Shown here: positions 25,031 through 33,682 of the stretch, in pieces
Layout of the letters: each line of letters begins with the position of its first letter
How positions within the stretch are numbered: the first letter of the stretch is position 1
Made by a program: the position numbers and the translations under genes
Source of the DNA: Natronococcus occultus SP4
Lineage (GTDB): Archaea; Halobacteriota; Halobacteria; Halobacteriales; Natrialbaceae
Reading direction: 5' to 3'
Length of the DNA stretch: 64,000 bases
NCBI RefSeq assembly: GCF_000328685.1
Contig: NC_019974.1
Span: 1,169,001 to 1,233,000 of the forward strand
Notes under the pieces: generated by a model
Databases searched by the model: none
What the model saw: only the letters and a program-made list of their open reading frames with translations
Told to the model about the DNA's origin: nothing

Positions 25031-26038
25031 TCAGTATTCGTCGATATTCGTCCCTACTGAACAGACGTATTCACCACTTGCGACTTGTGGAAGACGCCGG
25101 CACCGCCAGAAAATACCGCTTTCGTCCGCGACGACCTCTTCTTTTGGAGCACCAAACAAGTCTGTGACGGTAAACAGCGTTTCCCTGCGAGAGACTCGCT
25201 GTCCAAGTTCCTTCTCGAATTGAACGAGGCCGCCCGCAGGTGCACTATAGTAGTGCATGTCGTTCGCTCGCACCTGTGGTTTCGTTTCCGACTGACCTGT
25301 GAGAAAGTCATATGTTTGAAGAACATTGAAGACACCCTCGACACCCACCCGAATGCTCTCTTTATCCCAGCCTACTGCACCACCGAGTTCGGGATCAATT
25401 GTCGGAATCCCGTCGTTCGGTGCGACTCGTGCTAACTGACCACGGGGACCCTTCTTGTCCATGATATGCCCGCATCCGAAAGCCCTTGCAAGTTTAAGAC
25501 ACTGATCATGAAGCCGATGTTTCGAGCCACAGCGGACGCGCGTTTCGTGGACCATCTTGCTTGTCGATGCTTGGTGGAGGTCAAGAATGAGGTCTGCGTT
25601 AGAAGCGATGTCGTAGGTAGCGTAAGCGATGCGTTCGCTCGAGCTTCCGGCTTCGTTACCTCTATATGCTCTATTGATCTTAGTATCATCAATTGGATTC
25701 CGGTGTTCGGCCACCTGAAAGCCATAGTAGTTAACGATCCCAACGATCATTATTGCGCCCGAGAGTTTGCTGGGATCGAGTTGCGGGACAAGCTGGTGGA
25801 CTACTCCAACACCGTTGAGTTCGTCACCGTCACTCGCCGCCTGAATATACAATGTTTTCCCGCTTTCCGTGCCGTTAATCACGACGACCGGGAGCTCAAC
25901 GGGGCTCCCGTCTCGAGCTTCTCCAACGCAGAGCGTTCCCACATCGATTTCGCCCGGATTTGCCTTCGCGGTCCCTACTTGTTTCCTATCAGTGACACTA
26001 CTCCTTGAAAACCTCTGGGTTCGCGAGGTATTCCTCAT
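25031..26038 (-). CDS. Succinylglutamate desuccinylase/aspartoacylase-family hydrolase
   Basis: About 335 residues of an M14-like zinc hydrolase of the AstE/AspA family: PVELPVVVINGTESGKTLYIQAASDGDELNGVG, then NPIDDTKINRAYRGN, NADLILDLHQAS and PTIDPELGGAVGW, with a C-terminal barrel (YYSAPAGGLVQFEKELGQRV) typical of the COG3608 group. The first zinc motif is SDGDE where most members have HGDE, so a ligand may be altered. The start is uncertain: ATG 26038 overlaps the end of the upstream dehydrogenase by 41 bases; an internal GTG is possible. Probably hydrolyses an N-acyl amino acid or amide in the carboxylate pathway. Confidence 0.75.
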   Translation of the reverse strand: MRNTSRTQRFSRSSVTDRKQVGTAKANPGEIDVGTLCVGEARDGSPVELPVVVINGTESGKTLYIQAASDGDELNGVGVVHQLVPQLDPSKLSGAIMIVGIVNYYGFQVAEHRNPIDDTKINRAYRGNEAGSSSERIAYATYDIASNADLILDLHQASTSKMVHETRVRCGSKHRLHDQCLKLARAFGCGHIMDKKGPRGQLARVAPNDGIPTIDPELGGAVGWDKESIRVGVEGVFNVLQTYDFLTGQSETKPQVRANDMHYYSAPAGGLVQFEKELGQRVSRRETLFTVTDLFGAPKEEVVADESGIFWRCRRLPQVASGEYVCSVGTNIDEY

Positions 26039-26956
26039 CAACTGATTGGCCTTCGAGCACTCGGCGGACATTTCGAGCAGTTGCCACAAGCATCCGTTCA
26101 CGCGTTTGGACAGTCGCCCCCGCGAGATGTGGTGTCGCAACCACATTCTCATGGTTCAGGATCGAGGAGGCCGGATCTGGCGGCTCTTCGTGAAGACGTC
26201 TAGTACAGCGCCACCAATCGCGTTGGTCTCAAGAGCGTTTTGGAGAGCTACCCAATCGATTACGGCGCCCCGAGAGGTGTTCACCAGCAATACGTTATCG
26301 TCGAGTAGTTCGAACGCGTCATCGTCGATCATGCCCTCCGTCTCCTCAGTCAAGCGAACGTGAAGACTAACGATATCGGTGTTGGAGAGTAATTCCTTGA
26401 GCGACACCCGCGTTCCGTTAATGTTATTAATGCGCTCCTGAGAGACATACGGATCCGCGACGAGGAAGTCAACGTCAAACGGTTTGAGCCGCCGCGCTGT
26501 CTCGTATCCGGCGGCACCAAGTCCGACAATACCGACCGTCTTGCCGCGCAGTTCGGTTCCCCACCAAGCTTCTGAGCGCCAGCCGCCGTCAAGGAGGTGG
26601 TTTTCAGCGGCGTGGAATCGCCGCGCGAGACTCACGATCGCACCTACCGTGAACTCCGCGACGGCGACGCCGTTCATTCCTGGCGTGTGGAGAACTGCGA
26701 TGTCGTGTTCGGTCGCAGCATCGATATTAATGTTATCGATTCCTGATCCGGCCTTACCGATCGCCCGGAGATTTGGTGTGGTGTTGAACAACTCTTCCGT
26801 ATAGTCGTTCTCAGAGTGGACGAAGAGTCCATCAGCGCCCCCGACTCGCTCTTTCAGTTCGGGCGGAGAATATCGTTGCTTCGGTTCTCGCTGTACTGAA
26901 AGATCTCCAAATTCATCGATAACACGATCAACTGATCGAAATGCTACGACGTTCAT
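25998..26956 (-). pseudogene. D-2-hydroxyacid dehydrogenase, C-terminally frameshifted
   Basis: The main frame (26956-26156) gives an N-terminal substrate domain, Rossmann motif VGIVGLGAAG, LVNTSRGAVIDW and then GGAVLDVF followed by an out-of-frame tail. One base is missing near 26197: the other frame continues EEPPDPASSILNHENVVATPHLAGATVQTRERMLVATARNVRRV to a stop at 25998-26000. That recovered part contains the catalytic His in TPHLAG. As sequenced the enzyme loses its catalytic His and C-terminal helices. It would oxidise or reduce a 2-hydroxy acid with NAD(P). Either true decay or a sequencing error. Confidence 0.85.
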
Positions 26957-27041
26957 ATACCCTAATCATCGAATACAAGAATTAATGTTTTGGTCGACTC
27001 GCCGGATCCGCCTGAACCGATTCCGTCCGCCGAACCGGTAA

Positions 27042-28388
27042 TTATTCGATGTAGCTGACGAATTTATCGAGTTCCGTGTCCTCGAGATTCTGAATCGCGG
27101 TGTCCAGTGCCTCTGCATCTGATTCCGAGAGACGGGATTCAGCACACTCGTAGAACTTCCGGTCGAGACGCTGTTCTTCGATTGGATTGTTCGGGCTACC
27201 TGGTGCGTATCGGATCTCCTCGCGGAGTTCCGTTCCATCGGTCTTTGTCACCCGAACGACTGCGCCATATCCTGCAAACTCGTCGCCGAATAGGTTTGAC
27301 TCGAATGCGCGGGAGACCTTCTGGATCGTCTCCTGCGTTTCGGGTTGCTGCACATATTCATCAGTGAATTCGTGAATTCCGGCTCGACCCTCTCGGAGGA
27401 TCGAGGCCAGACAGAATTCGATGGAGAACTTCGCCTGCAGTGCGTCGTTAGGCTGTTTATGATGGAGCATCTCTGAGGCAGCCTCTTCAAGCGTGACAAC
27501 GACGGACTCGACGTTTACAGGCTCAAGGTCGTGTTCTCGAGTGAGGTTACGCATCGCGTCCATTGCAGCATGGGTGATGACACCAGAGGGATACGGTTTG
27601 AAGCCGATATCGAGGACACCCCATTCCTCGAAGAGATCTTCAGTGATCTCTTCGGGGTCGTAGCTGTCGTCGATTGTCATCACGCGATTGTAGCCGATGT
27701 CTCCCTCGAAAATTTCCGAATCGGCGGTGAATCCGTTCTGTGCGAGTAACACCGCACGGACACCCATCTCAGCCGCGTGACCAGCATGGAGGGGCTTTGT
27801 CATCGTCCCGAAATTCTTCTTCAGTGCCGAAGAGAGAGAGGCAACGATCCCAAATGCGGTCGAAACCTCCTCCGCATCGAGATCCTGTATCGATGCAGCG
27901 GCGCCGGCGGCTCCAAAGGAACCGGCCGTTCCCGTGCTGTGCCAGCCGTTCTGGTAATGCTCCGGATACGTACTGTGGCCGACTCGATACGCGACTTCAC
28001 AGCCAGCGACGTATCCGGTCAGCAACTTTGTCGTCGAAGCGTTAACTTCCTCTGCCGCCGCTAGCGCTGCAGCGAATACGGGGGATGTCGGGTGAATAAC
28101 AATAGACTCAAACGTATCATCGTAGTCGATGGCGTGACCGAACGCGCCATTTGCAAGTGCTGCAGCAGGCGCAGACTTCGCGTCGCGGTGAAACACCGTT
28201 GCGTCACCGTCTCCGTACTGTGTATCAATGTAGTTGTAGATCGTGTCGCCAACCTCGTGGTGGGAGCCGTATAGTGCAACGCCAATATAATCTCGAATTG
28301 CGGTCTTTGCGTGCTCAGTCGCTTCCGACGGAATATCGTCATACGTAATCGTCTCTACGTATTCAGCTAGCTCTTGGGTTTCTCCCAT
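27042..28388 (-). CDS. MmgE/PrpD-family protein
   Basis: A 448-residue protein of the 2-methylcitrate dehydratase family, which also includes cis-aconitate decarboxylase and iminodisuccinate epimerase. Typical segments: AKTAIRDYIGVALYGS, NGAFGHAIDYDDTF, HSTGTAGSFGAAGAAA, MTKPLHAGHAAEMGVRAVLLA and DIGFKPYPSGVITHAA. Full length. The ATG at 28388 (MGETQELAEYV) follows a short AT-rich CATACTATAT. It heads the group prpD-like, dehydrogenase, desuccinylase-like on the minus strand, and the 385-base region upstream carries four palindromic operator-like sites. Dicarboxylate or tricarboxylate turnover is inferred. Confidence 0.88.
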   Translation of the reverse strand: MGETQELAEYVETITYDDIPSEATEHAKTAIRDYIGVALYGSHHEVGDTIYNYIDTQYGDGDATVFHRDAKSAPAAALANGAFGHAIDYDDTFESIVIHPTSPVFAAALAAAEEVNASTTKLLTGYVAGCEVAYRVGHSTYPEHYQNGWHSTGTAGSFGAAGAAASIQDLDAEEVSTAFGIVASLSSALKKNFGTMTKPLHAGHAAEMGVRAVLLAQNGFTADSEIFEGDIGYNRVMTIDDSYDPEEITEDLFEEWGVLDIGFKPYPSGVITHAAMDAMRNLTREHDLEPVNVESVVVTLEEAASEMLHHKQPNDALQAKFSIEFCLASILREGRAGIHEFTDEYVQQPETQETIQKVSRAFESNLFGDEFAGYGAVVRVTKTDGTELREEIRYAPGSPNNPIEEQRLDRKFYECAESRLSESDAEALDTAIQNLEDTELDKFVSYIE

Positions 28389-28527
28389 ATATAGTATGAT
28401 TTGGATGGGGGGACTTAGATATTGCGGTAAGATTACCACCAGGATGGTCGCTGAACCGAGTGCCCGAATTCAGAATGGGTGCTGCCGAGAGCCACCCATT
28501 CAGGCTTCCTGATCTTTGCATTGGCAC

Positions 28528-28544
28528 GTTCGTCTATAACGAAC
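28528..28544. promoter_or_regulatory. Palindrome type 1, site near prpD-like gene
   Basis: GTTCGT-CTATA-ACGAAC, a perfect 6-5-6 inverted repeat 140 bases upstream of the prpD-like start. The same palindrome covers the iclR start codon, so this is a candidate operator for that IclR protein. Confidence 0.65.
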
Positions 28545-28586
28545 AACGTTTGCTTTTGTTGAGGTCAGTAATTGGGCACCTATCAT

Positions 28587-28606
28587 TTACATTAGTACTG
28601 TTGTAA
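28587..28606. promoter_or_regulatory. Palindrome type 2, distal copy
   Basis: TTACATTAGTACTGTTGTAA, a near-perfect 20-base palindrome (consensus TTACAA-N8-TTGTAA with AGTACT core), lying between the two type 1 sites. A second unknown regulator is implied. Confidence 0.55.
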
Positions 28607-28662
28607 GTTAATTCTTATATATCTTATATTCTATTCTATAATCTAGATACGCTAGGGTTGGT

Positions 28663-28682
28663 TTACAAAAGTACATTTGTAT
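28663..28682. promoter_or_regulatory. Palindrome type 2, second copy
   Basis: TTACAAAAGTACATTTGTAT, 76 bases from the previous type 2 site, the same AGTAC-centred core. A perfect copy occurs at 44681-44700 in the decayed duplicate locus. Confidence 0.55.
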
Positions 28683-28752
28683 AGAAGTCGGGTTCTGGGG
28701 TAGCACTACACGTTAACAGTGGATACTCCCTGCACGATAGTTGAGAGCGTGT

Positions 28753-28769
28753 GTTCGTTCGTTACGAAC
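28753..28769. promoter_or_regulatory. Palindrome type 1, site beside uspA
   Basis: GTTCGT-TCGTT-ACGAAC, perfect 6-5-6 inverted repeat a few bases beyond the uspA stop codon. Together with 28528-28544 it brackets the type 2 sites. Confidence 0.65.
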
Positions 28770-28772
28770 GAA

Positions 28773-29192
28773 TCAAGAGGTGCTTTCGGTGCGAACGGTT
28801 ACGACTGTCGACTCAACGTTCAACAACAGTGACTGGGTAATACTCCCAAAAACCGCCTTGCCAATCGGAGAGCGTTTCCGACCGCCGACGACAAGATATC
28901 GTGCTTCGGTCTCCTCAGTGTAGTTCTGGATCTCTCCTGCTGGCGAGCCAATCCGACCGACGGGTGTAAACTCCTTTGTTTCTAACGACGCGATGTCTGC
29001 CGCGATATCCCGAGCAACCTCGAGAGTAGGACGCGAACCAGGTTCGTCTGCCGCCGCTCCCTCCTCAAGGCTGTCTCGATCCAGTACGTGAATGACGTGC
29101 AGTTCATCATTAAACGCGTCTGCGAGAGCTGCTCCTTCCGCAATCACTCGACGGTCGCGTTCTGTGTCTTCTACAGCGGTAACAATCGTCAT
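28773..29192 (-). CDS. UspA-type universal stress protein
   Basis: A 139-residue nucleotide-binding protein. TIVTAVEDTERDRRVIAEGAALADAF is the usual first strand and helix, and VVGGRKRSPIGKAVFGSITQSLLLNV matches the ATP-binding G-2X-G-9X-G-S/T motif. UspA proteins commonly accompany transporters in haloarchaea. The ATG at 29192 is preferred to GTG/TTG codons just upstream. It lies 42 bases after iclR and is probably co-transcribed with it. Confidence 0.88.
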   Translation of the reverse strand: MTIVTAVEDTERDRRVIAEGAALADAFNDELHVIHVLDRDSLEEGAAADEPGSRPTLEVARDIAADIASLETKEFTPVGRIGSPAGEIQNYTEETEARYLVVGGRKRSPIGKAVFGSITQSLLLNVESTVVTVRTESTS

Positions 29193-29234
29193 CACCAATT
29201 ATATCTCATCCGTCCCTAAAAAGCCTACTGCCAT

Positions 29235-29999
29235 TCAAGAGTACTCAATCTTGATTTCGAGTTCGTTCGCCGTTCCAAGGAGAGTGTTCGGGAGTTCCTC
29301 CTGAAACCAGTCTTTCTCCATCCGGTGGCGGGGGCCAGAGACGCTGAATGCCCCGACCACTTCTCCGTTTGCGACGACCGGGACAGCGATTGCCCAGAGT
29401 CCAGATATTGACTCTTGTTTGTTGATGCTATAGCCGCGCTCGCGAGTTGCCTCCAGTTCGTCAAACAGTTCATCGGTATCTGTAATTGTCTGATCGGTCT
29501 CCTGAGGAAGTCCCCACCGGTCGATAATCTTCTCGATGCGCTCCCGGTCCATTCGGGAGAGAATTGCTTTTCCGCCTGCACTAGAGTGGAGATAGCGAAG
29601 TTCGCCACTCTGTCGATTTGCCTGTACGGCTCGCTCCCCAGCAGCGGTATATAGGTAGATTGCCCGCCCATGTTCTTCGATAAAAAACTGTGCGCGCTCG
29701 TTAGTGGTTTCCGCGAGCTGCTCGACCATCTGTTTGGCCAGGCCGCTCCACTCACGTCGCTGTCTCGCGTACTCACCGATCGTCAGGAACTTCAAACCGA
29801 CGTGGTACTCCCCGTTCTCTTTGATTACGTATCCATTGTTGTATAGCGTCGACAACTGTTGGTGGACCGTGCTCTTCGCGAGATCGAGTTCTGTAGCGAT
29901 TTCGGTTACTTGAGCACCGTCCTGCTTCATGAGGACGTCCACTATCTGAAACATATTTGTGATAGTTCTAATCTCCCGCGACGGCGTTTGTTCGTTCAT
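29235..29999 (-). CDS. IclR-family transcriptional regulator
   Basis: A 254-residue repressor/activator. Winged helix at residues 10-70 (MFQIVDVLMKQDGAQVTEIATELDLAKSTVHQQLSTLYNNGYV), then the IclR effector domain (85-250) with SAGGKAILSRM, RERGYSINKQESISGLWAIAVPV and VVGAFSVSGP. The ATG at 29999 lies inside a perfect palindrome (29990-30006), so the protein probably represses itself. Sites with the same palindrome upstream of the prpD-like gene suggest it controls the island. A decayed paralogue occurs at 44.8-45.6 kb. Confidence 0.92.
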   Translation of the reverse strand: MNEQTPSREIRTITNMFQIVDVLMKQDGAQVTEIATELDLAKSTVHQQLSTLYNNGYVIKENGEYHVGLKFLTIGEYARQRREWSGLAKQMVEQLAETTNERAQFFIEEHGRAIYLYTAAGERAVQANRQSGELRYLHSSAGGKAILSRMDRERIEKIIDRWGLPQETDQTITDTDELFDELEATRERGYSINKQESISGLWAIAVPVVANGEVVGAFSVSGPRHRMEKDWFQEELPNTLLGTANELEIKIEYS

Positions 30000-30006
30000 A
30001 ACGAAC
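29990..30006. promoter_or_regulatory. Palindrome type 1 spanning the iclR start codon
   Basis: GTTCGT-TCATA-ACGAAC; the start codon (CAT on this strand, 29997-29999) is in the spacer. Binding here would block initiation, fitting autoregulation by the IclR protein. Confidence 0.7.
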
Positions 30007-30133
30007 CGTAGTGGCTGGACACTCTTGAAGGTTATTCTGTTTGCGGTCACATTGGATCGAATACTATTGAGTTGGAAACTGAATCGACAAAAAGCGAGCT
30101 TTATGACTGACACGCAATGTCGGTGAATCCGAA

Positions 30134-31339
30134 CTACCGAAGGAATACGAGTAATACAGCGCCGATTAGGATAATTCCGGCAATTGAGAGAAACGCTGCC
30201 ACAAACCCCGCATCATCGGAGATGTACCCAACGATTGCTGGGGAGAGTGCCCCGACACCGGTCATACCCGTCCTGATCATCCCAAATGCACTGCCGCCGA
30301 CGTTTTCGGGAATGACGTCCATCAGATAGGAGTCGCGGACAGGGCGAAACCCGTGGAATCCGATCCCTGCAAGTACCGTTATCGCCACCAGCGTGAGAAG
30401 GGAGTCAACGATGATTAGAGAGAGAATTGCCACGAACATCAGCGCAAATAGTGCGAACGCGACGGAGATGCTGTCCCGTCGGTCGCTGATGTCGCCGGTC
30501 GCAGTCTGACTAATGCTCGCAATAAAGAGTATGCTATAGAGTATACTGGCGACACCACTCGACACCCCCTTCTCTGAGGTCAGGAATAGTGGAAAAAATG
30601 CAGACAGTGCATTCCATGAGAAGGTGAACGCCATTGCTACCGCCACGAAAATGAGTAGTCGACGATTTCTGAACACCGTTCGAAAAGTCTTGAAGATTGA
30701 CTCGTTTGAGTCGGTTGACGATTCCTCGTCGGTTATAACGCCGCTGGTTCGAAGTTCAGAATCCCGTCGTACAGTCACGTAAAACAACCACCCTAATACC
30801 AATGAGACGACTGCCCCGAGCACGAAGACGTTTTGCCACACAAAGAAGCTCATCAGCGCGACAACGGCTAACGGTGCTAACATTCCGCCAAACTGGCCGA
30901 CCGTATCCATAAATCCTAGCGCAAGTCCGGTCCGTTCTTTATATCGCTTCGAGAGCAATGGAATTGCGACGGTCTTGTGAGGGCCCGTTCCGAGACCGAT
31001 CAATACGGCACCAGCGAGTATCAAGAGAAACGATTGGCCTGTCGCGACGAGTGCCGCTGCACCGGAAAAGACCACTGCCCCGCCGATGATGACACGTGGC
31101 TCGCCAATCCGGTCGCCAAGAACGCCGGCTGGAAACTGCATGCATGCGTATCCGATCATCAGTGCTGTGAACAACATACCGGTTTCCGTGTTCGAAACAC
31201 CATACGTCTCTTGAAAAGTCTCGAACAGCGGCGGAAAGACAAACCGAAGAAACTGGACCATGAACCAGAGCAGCGAAACGATTACCACGACGTTGTAGAC
31301 CCGAGCAGTGTCCACTACTGCCGAGAGTCTCTTTTCCAT
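30134..31339 (-). CDS. MFS transporter, island copy 1
   Basis: A 401-residue carrier with about 12 hydrophobic segments. The MFS loop signature is GVLGDRIGEPRVIIGG between helices 2 and 3, and a central hydrophilic loop (SELRTSGVITDEESSTDSNESIF) separates the halves. Likely exchanges or imports an organic acid used by the adjacent enzymes. The ATG at 31339 (MEKRLSAVVDTARVYN) has TATA-like TTACAATATC about 25 bases upstream. Diverges from the SDR gene. Confidence 0.87.
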   Translation of the reverse strand: MEKRLSAVVDTARVYNVVVIVSLLWFMVQFLRFVFPPLFETFQETYGVSNTETGMLFTALMIGYACMQFPAGVLGDRIGEPRVIIGGAVVFSGAAALVATGQSFLLILAGAVLIGLGTGPHKTVAIPLLSKRYKERTGLALGFMDTVGQFGGMLAPLAVVALMSFFVWQNVFVLGAVVSLVLGWLFYVTVRRDSELRTSGVITDEESSTDSNESIFKTFRTVFRNRRLLIFVAVAMAFTFSWNALSAFFPLFLTSEKGVSSGVASILYSILFIASISQTATGDISDRRDSISVAFALFALMFVAILSLIIVDSLLTLVAITVLAGIGFHGFRPVRDSYLMDVIPENVGGSAFGMIRTGMTGVGALSPAIVGYISDDAGFVAAFLSIAGIILIGAVLLVFLR

Positions 31340-31486
31340 TGCGTGATATCTGCCAGATATTGTAATGATGGTTGTGGATCCGGATACATCCTCCGTTATC
31401 AGATTTGGCCATTTTAATATTGAAGACGCAACATCGAACCGCCACCGCCAGAGGTATACTCTAGCAGTATGTATCCGCACCTGTTG

Positions 31487-32284
31487 ATGAACCTCGAGTT
31501 AACCGACAGAACAGCAATCGTCGCAGCATCGAGTAGCGGACTCGGATACGCATCTGCACGTCGTCTCCTCGAGGAGGGAGCGAATGTTGCAATCTGCTCG
31601 CGGTCGAGTGACCGGGTCGAGTCTGCGGCAGAACAACTAGCCGACGAAACTAACGTCAGTTCGAATCGAATTTTGCCAGCGGTGTGTGATATCACTGAAC
31701 GGGATGATATCGAGGACTTCGTCGAAACGACAGTCGAGACGTTCGGTTCGCTGGATATCCAGGTGAACAATCATGGCGGTCCACCAGCCGTAACCTTCGA
31801 CGAGGCGACCGAAGAGCAGTGGGAAAAGTCACACGAGGGGGTGATCTCGAGCAACCGCTGGATGGCGCAAGCGGCGTTACCCTATCTTCAGAAGAGCAAC
31901 ATTGGTTCGCTCCTTGTTGTCACCAGTGCGTCTGCTCGTGAGTCTCCAAAAAATCATGCGATCTCGAACGTATACCGCCTTGGCCTCTATGGGTTAGTAA
32001 AGACAATTTCACGCGAGTATGGTCCCGAAGTACGAGCAAACGCGATTACACCTCGGTTTGTGATGACAGATCGGATCGAGTACAAAATCAAGCGACGGGC
32101 CGACCACCGGGAAATTTCCGAGGAAGAGGCACTACAGAGTCGCGTCGAGGAAGTCTCGCTTGACCGACCTGGTGATCCTGAAGAGTTTGCGGACGCTGTC
32201 GCATATCTTGCCTCCCCGCGCGCGAGTTACGTGACCGGTGAGATTCTGAGCGTCGATGGGGGCTGGAGCCGGTTCGTGCTGTAG
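31487..32284 (+). CDS. SDR-family NAD(P)-dependent oxidoreductase
   Basis: A 265-residue short-chain dehydrogenase. Cofactor motif is AIVAASSSGLGYASAR (a variant of TGxxxGxG), NNHGG is the structural Asn motif, and the catalytic Ser in VVTSASARES with YGLVK supplies the Tyr-x-x-x-Lys. The C-terminal YVTGEILSVDGGWS is standard. I start at MNLELTDRTA (31487), which sits about 30 bases after TATACT at 31452-31457; an ATG six codons earlier is possible. Next to an enolase-superfamily gene 53 bases downstream, so a hydroxyacid or sugar-acid dehydrogenase role is inferred. Confidence 0.87.
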   Translation: MNLELTDRTAIVAASSSGLGYASARRLLEEGANVAICSRSSDRVESAAEQLADETNVSSNRILPAVCDITERDDIEDFVETTVETFGSLDIQVNNHGGPPAVTFDEATEEQWEKSHEGVISSNRWMAQAALPYLQKSNIGSLLVVTSASARESPKNHAISNVYRLGLYGLVKTISREYGPEVRANAITPRFVMTDRIEYKIKRRADHREISEEEALQSRVEEVSLDRPGDPEEFADAVAYLASPRASYVTGEILSVDGGWSRFVL

Positions 32285-32336
32285 CATCCCAAACCGATAT
32301 TTATATTACGGGCACTGTTCAGTATCCACATGCACT

Positions 32337-33422
32337 ATGGAAGTCACCGATATTGAGACAGCCGTACTTGGTAGTGCTGTCGACGCTGCGTCGCTTCCTG
32401 CGCAGGTCGGCGCACGGGAACTCGAGATTAGCTCCGTCGTTGTGAGAATTCACACCGACGAGGGAATCACCGGTCTAGGTGAATCGTTTTACCGATCGGA
32501 GGAAAACAACCACTTCCTCGCGGAGTCTATCGAAGCAATGGGTCGGCATGTCATTGGGAAAGATCCCCGTGACATCAAGGCAATCTGGCACGAACTCTAT
32601 CTGCACGTCAAACGCGCCGGTGCCTACGGTGCATTAAGTGCGATCGACGAGGCACTGTGGGATATTGCCGGCAAGAACGCCGGTCTTCCCGTCTACCAGT
32701 TGCTCGGCGGCCAGACCAGTGAAGTCAACGCGTACGCAACGTTCCCTGCTGATAAGACAGCGGACGAACTGACCGAATACGCTGAGTGGCTCTCGGCCAA
32801 AGGGTTCGAAGCGATGAAGATCGGTGCTGGGTTCGGAATTGAGGAGGATCGAAACCGAATCAAGACGATCATGGATGAGATCCCGGATGATTTCGGACTG
32901 GCAATCGATGCGAACACATCCTACAACGTTACGGATGCACGCGCCGTTGCAGAGACCGGGAGCGAATACGAGATTGAGTGGTTTGAAGAACCCATAGCAC
33001 ATACAGACATTCAAGGGCAGGCGGAGCTAAACAAGTCCGTCGAAGTACCCATCTCGGGATATCAGACACACACTCCCCACTATCCCGCTCTTGACCACCT
33101 GAAAGCCAACGCCCTTGACATCTATCAGCCGTCACTCGACTATGTTGGCGGAATCACCGGTGCGACACGTGTTGCCTCGCTTGTCGAAGCGTTCAACAAA
33201 GAAATGGTCCCCCACGCGCTTGGACCGGCAATCAATTACGCCGCGAGCCTTCACGTTGCGGCGGCGAGCCGCCAGTGTGAACTTATTGAGTTTGCAGTTC
33301 TCGACGACGATGTCGACGATCCTGGACGCTACATTGCCGGCCCATACGTTGAAAATCAGGACGCGATTACGTGCAGGATGGTGGACGAATCGATCCACCG
33401 AGTGAACCGGGCCTCGGCGTAA
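32337..33422 (+). CDS. Mandelate racemase/muconate lactonising-type enzyme, tail frameshifted
   Basis: A 361-residue enolase-superfamily enzyme: lid domain TDEGITGLGESFY, then barrel residues EAMKIGAG (acid/base Lys), LAIDANTSYN (metal Asp), EWFEEPI (metal Glu) and MVPHALGPAIN (His). It abstracts a proton next to a carboxylate. Near 33370 the frame changes: the open frame ends RMVDESIHRVNRASA, but the other frame reads GGRIDPPSEPGLGVTIDEDTFEEYRID to a stop at 33461-33463, which is the family's usual tail. One base appears to be missing, so the last 28 or so residues are wrong; function may survive or not. TATA-like TATTTATATTA precedes the start. Confidence 0.82.
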   Translation: MEVTDIETAVLGSAVDAASLPAQVGARELEISSVVVRIHTDEGITGLGESFYRSEENNHFLAESIEAMGRHVIGKDPRDIKAIWHELYLHVKRAGAYGALSAIDEALWDIAGKNAGLPVYQLLGGQTSEVNAYATFPADKTADELTEYAEWLSAKGFEAMKIGAGFGIEEDRNRIKTIMDEIPDDFGLAIDANTSYNVTDARAVAETGSEYEIEWFEEPIAHTDIQGQAELNKSVEVPISGYQTHTPHYPALDHLKANALDIYQPSLDYVGGITGATRVASLVEAFNKEMVPHALGPAINYAASLHVAAASRQCELIEFAVLDDDVDDPGRYIAGPYVENQDAITCRMVDESIHRVNRASA

Positions 33423-33463
33423 CTATCGACGAAGACACCTTCGAGGAGTACCGCATCGACTAA

Positions 33464-33682
33464 CGGCTGCCACCTTTTACTCCTGTTTCTTTCGTCGGGT
33501 TAACTGAAACTGCACTGGCTATTGTTGTGCGATTATGGGAGCTGGTTTATTGTCCAACTAATATTTACAAATATAGAAAAATAAAATATTTTATACTTAT
33601 TATCAATATTTAAGTGGCATACATCTGTGATCATATAAATAGTTAATTATAAATGCGTGTTCTTCTAACCATGTATTGAGTT
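33464..33682. other. AT-rich intergenic region before tctC-like gene
   Basis: No gene seen. Strongly AT-rich; TTAATTATAAATG around 33640-33655 is a likely TATA box for the transporter operon, giving a short leader before the ATG at 33683. Confidence 0.45.
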
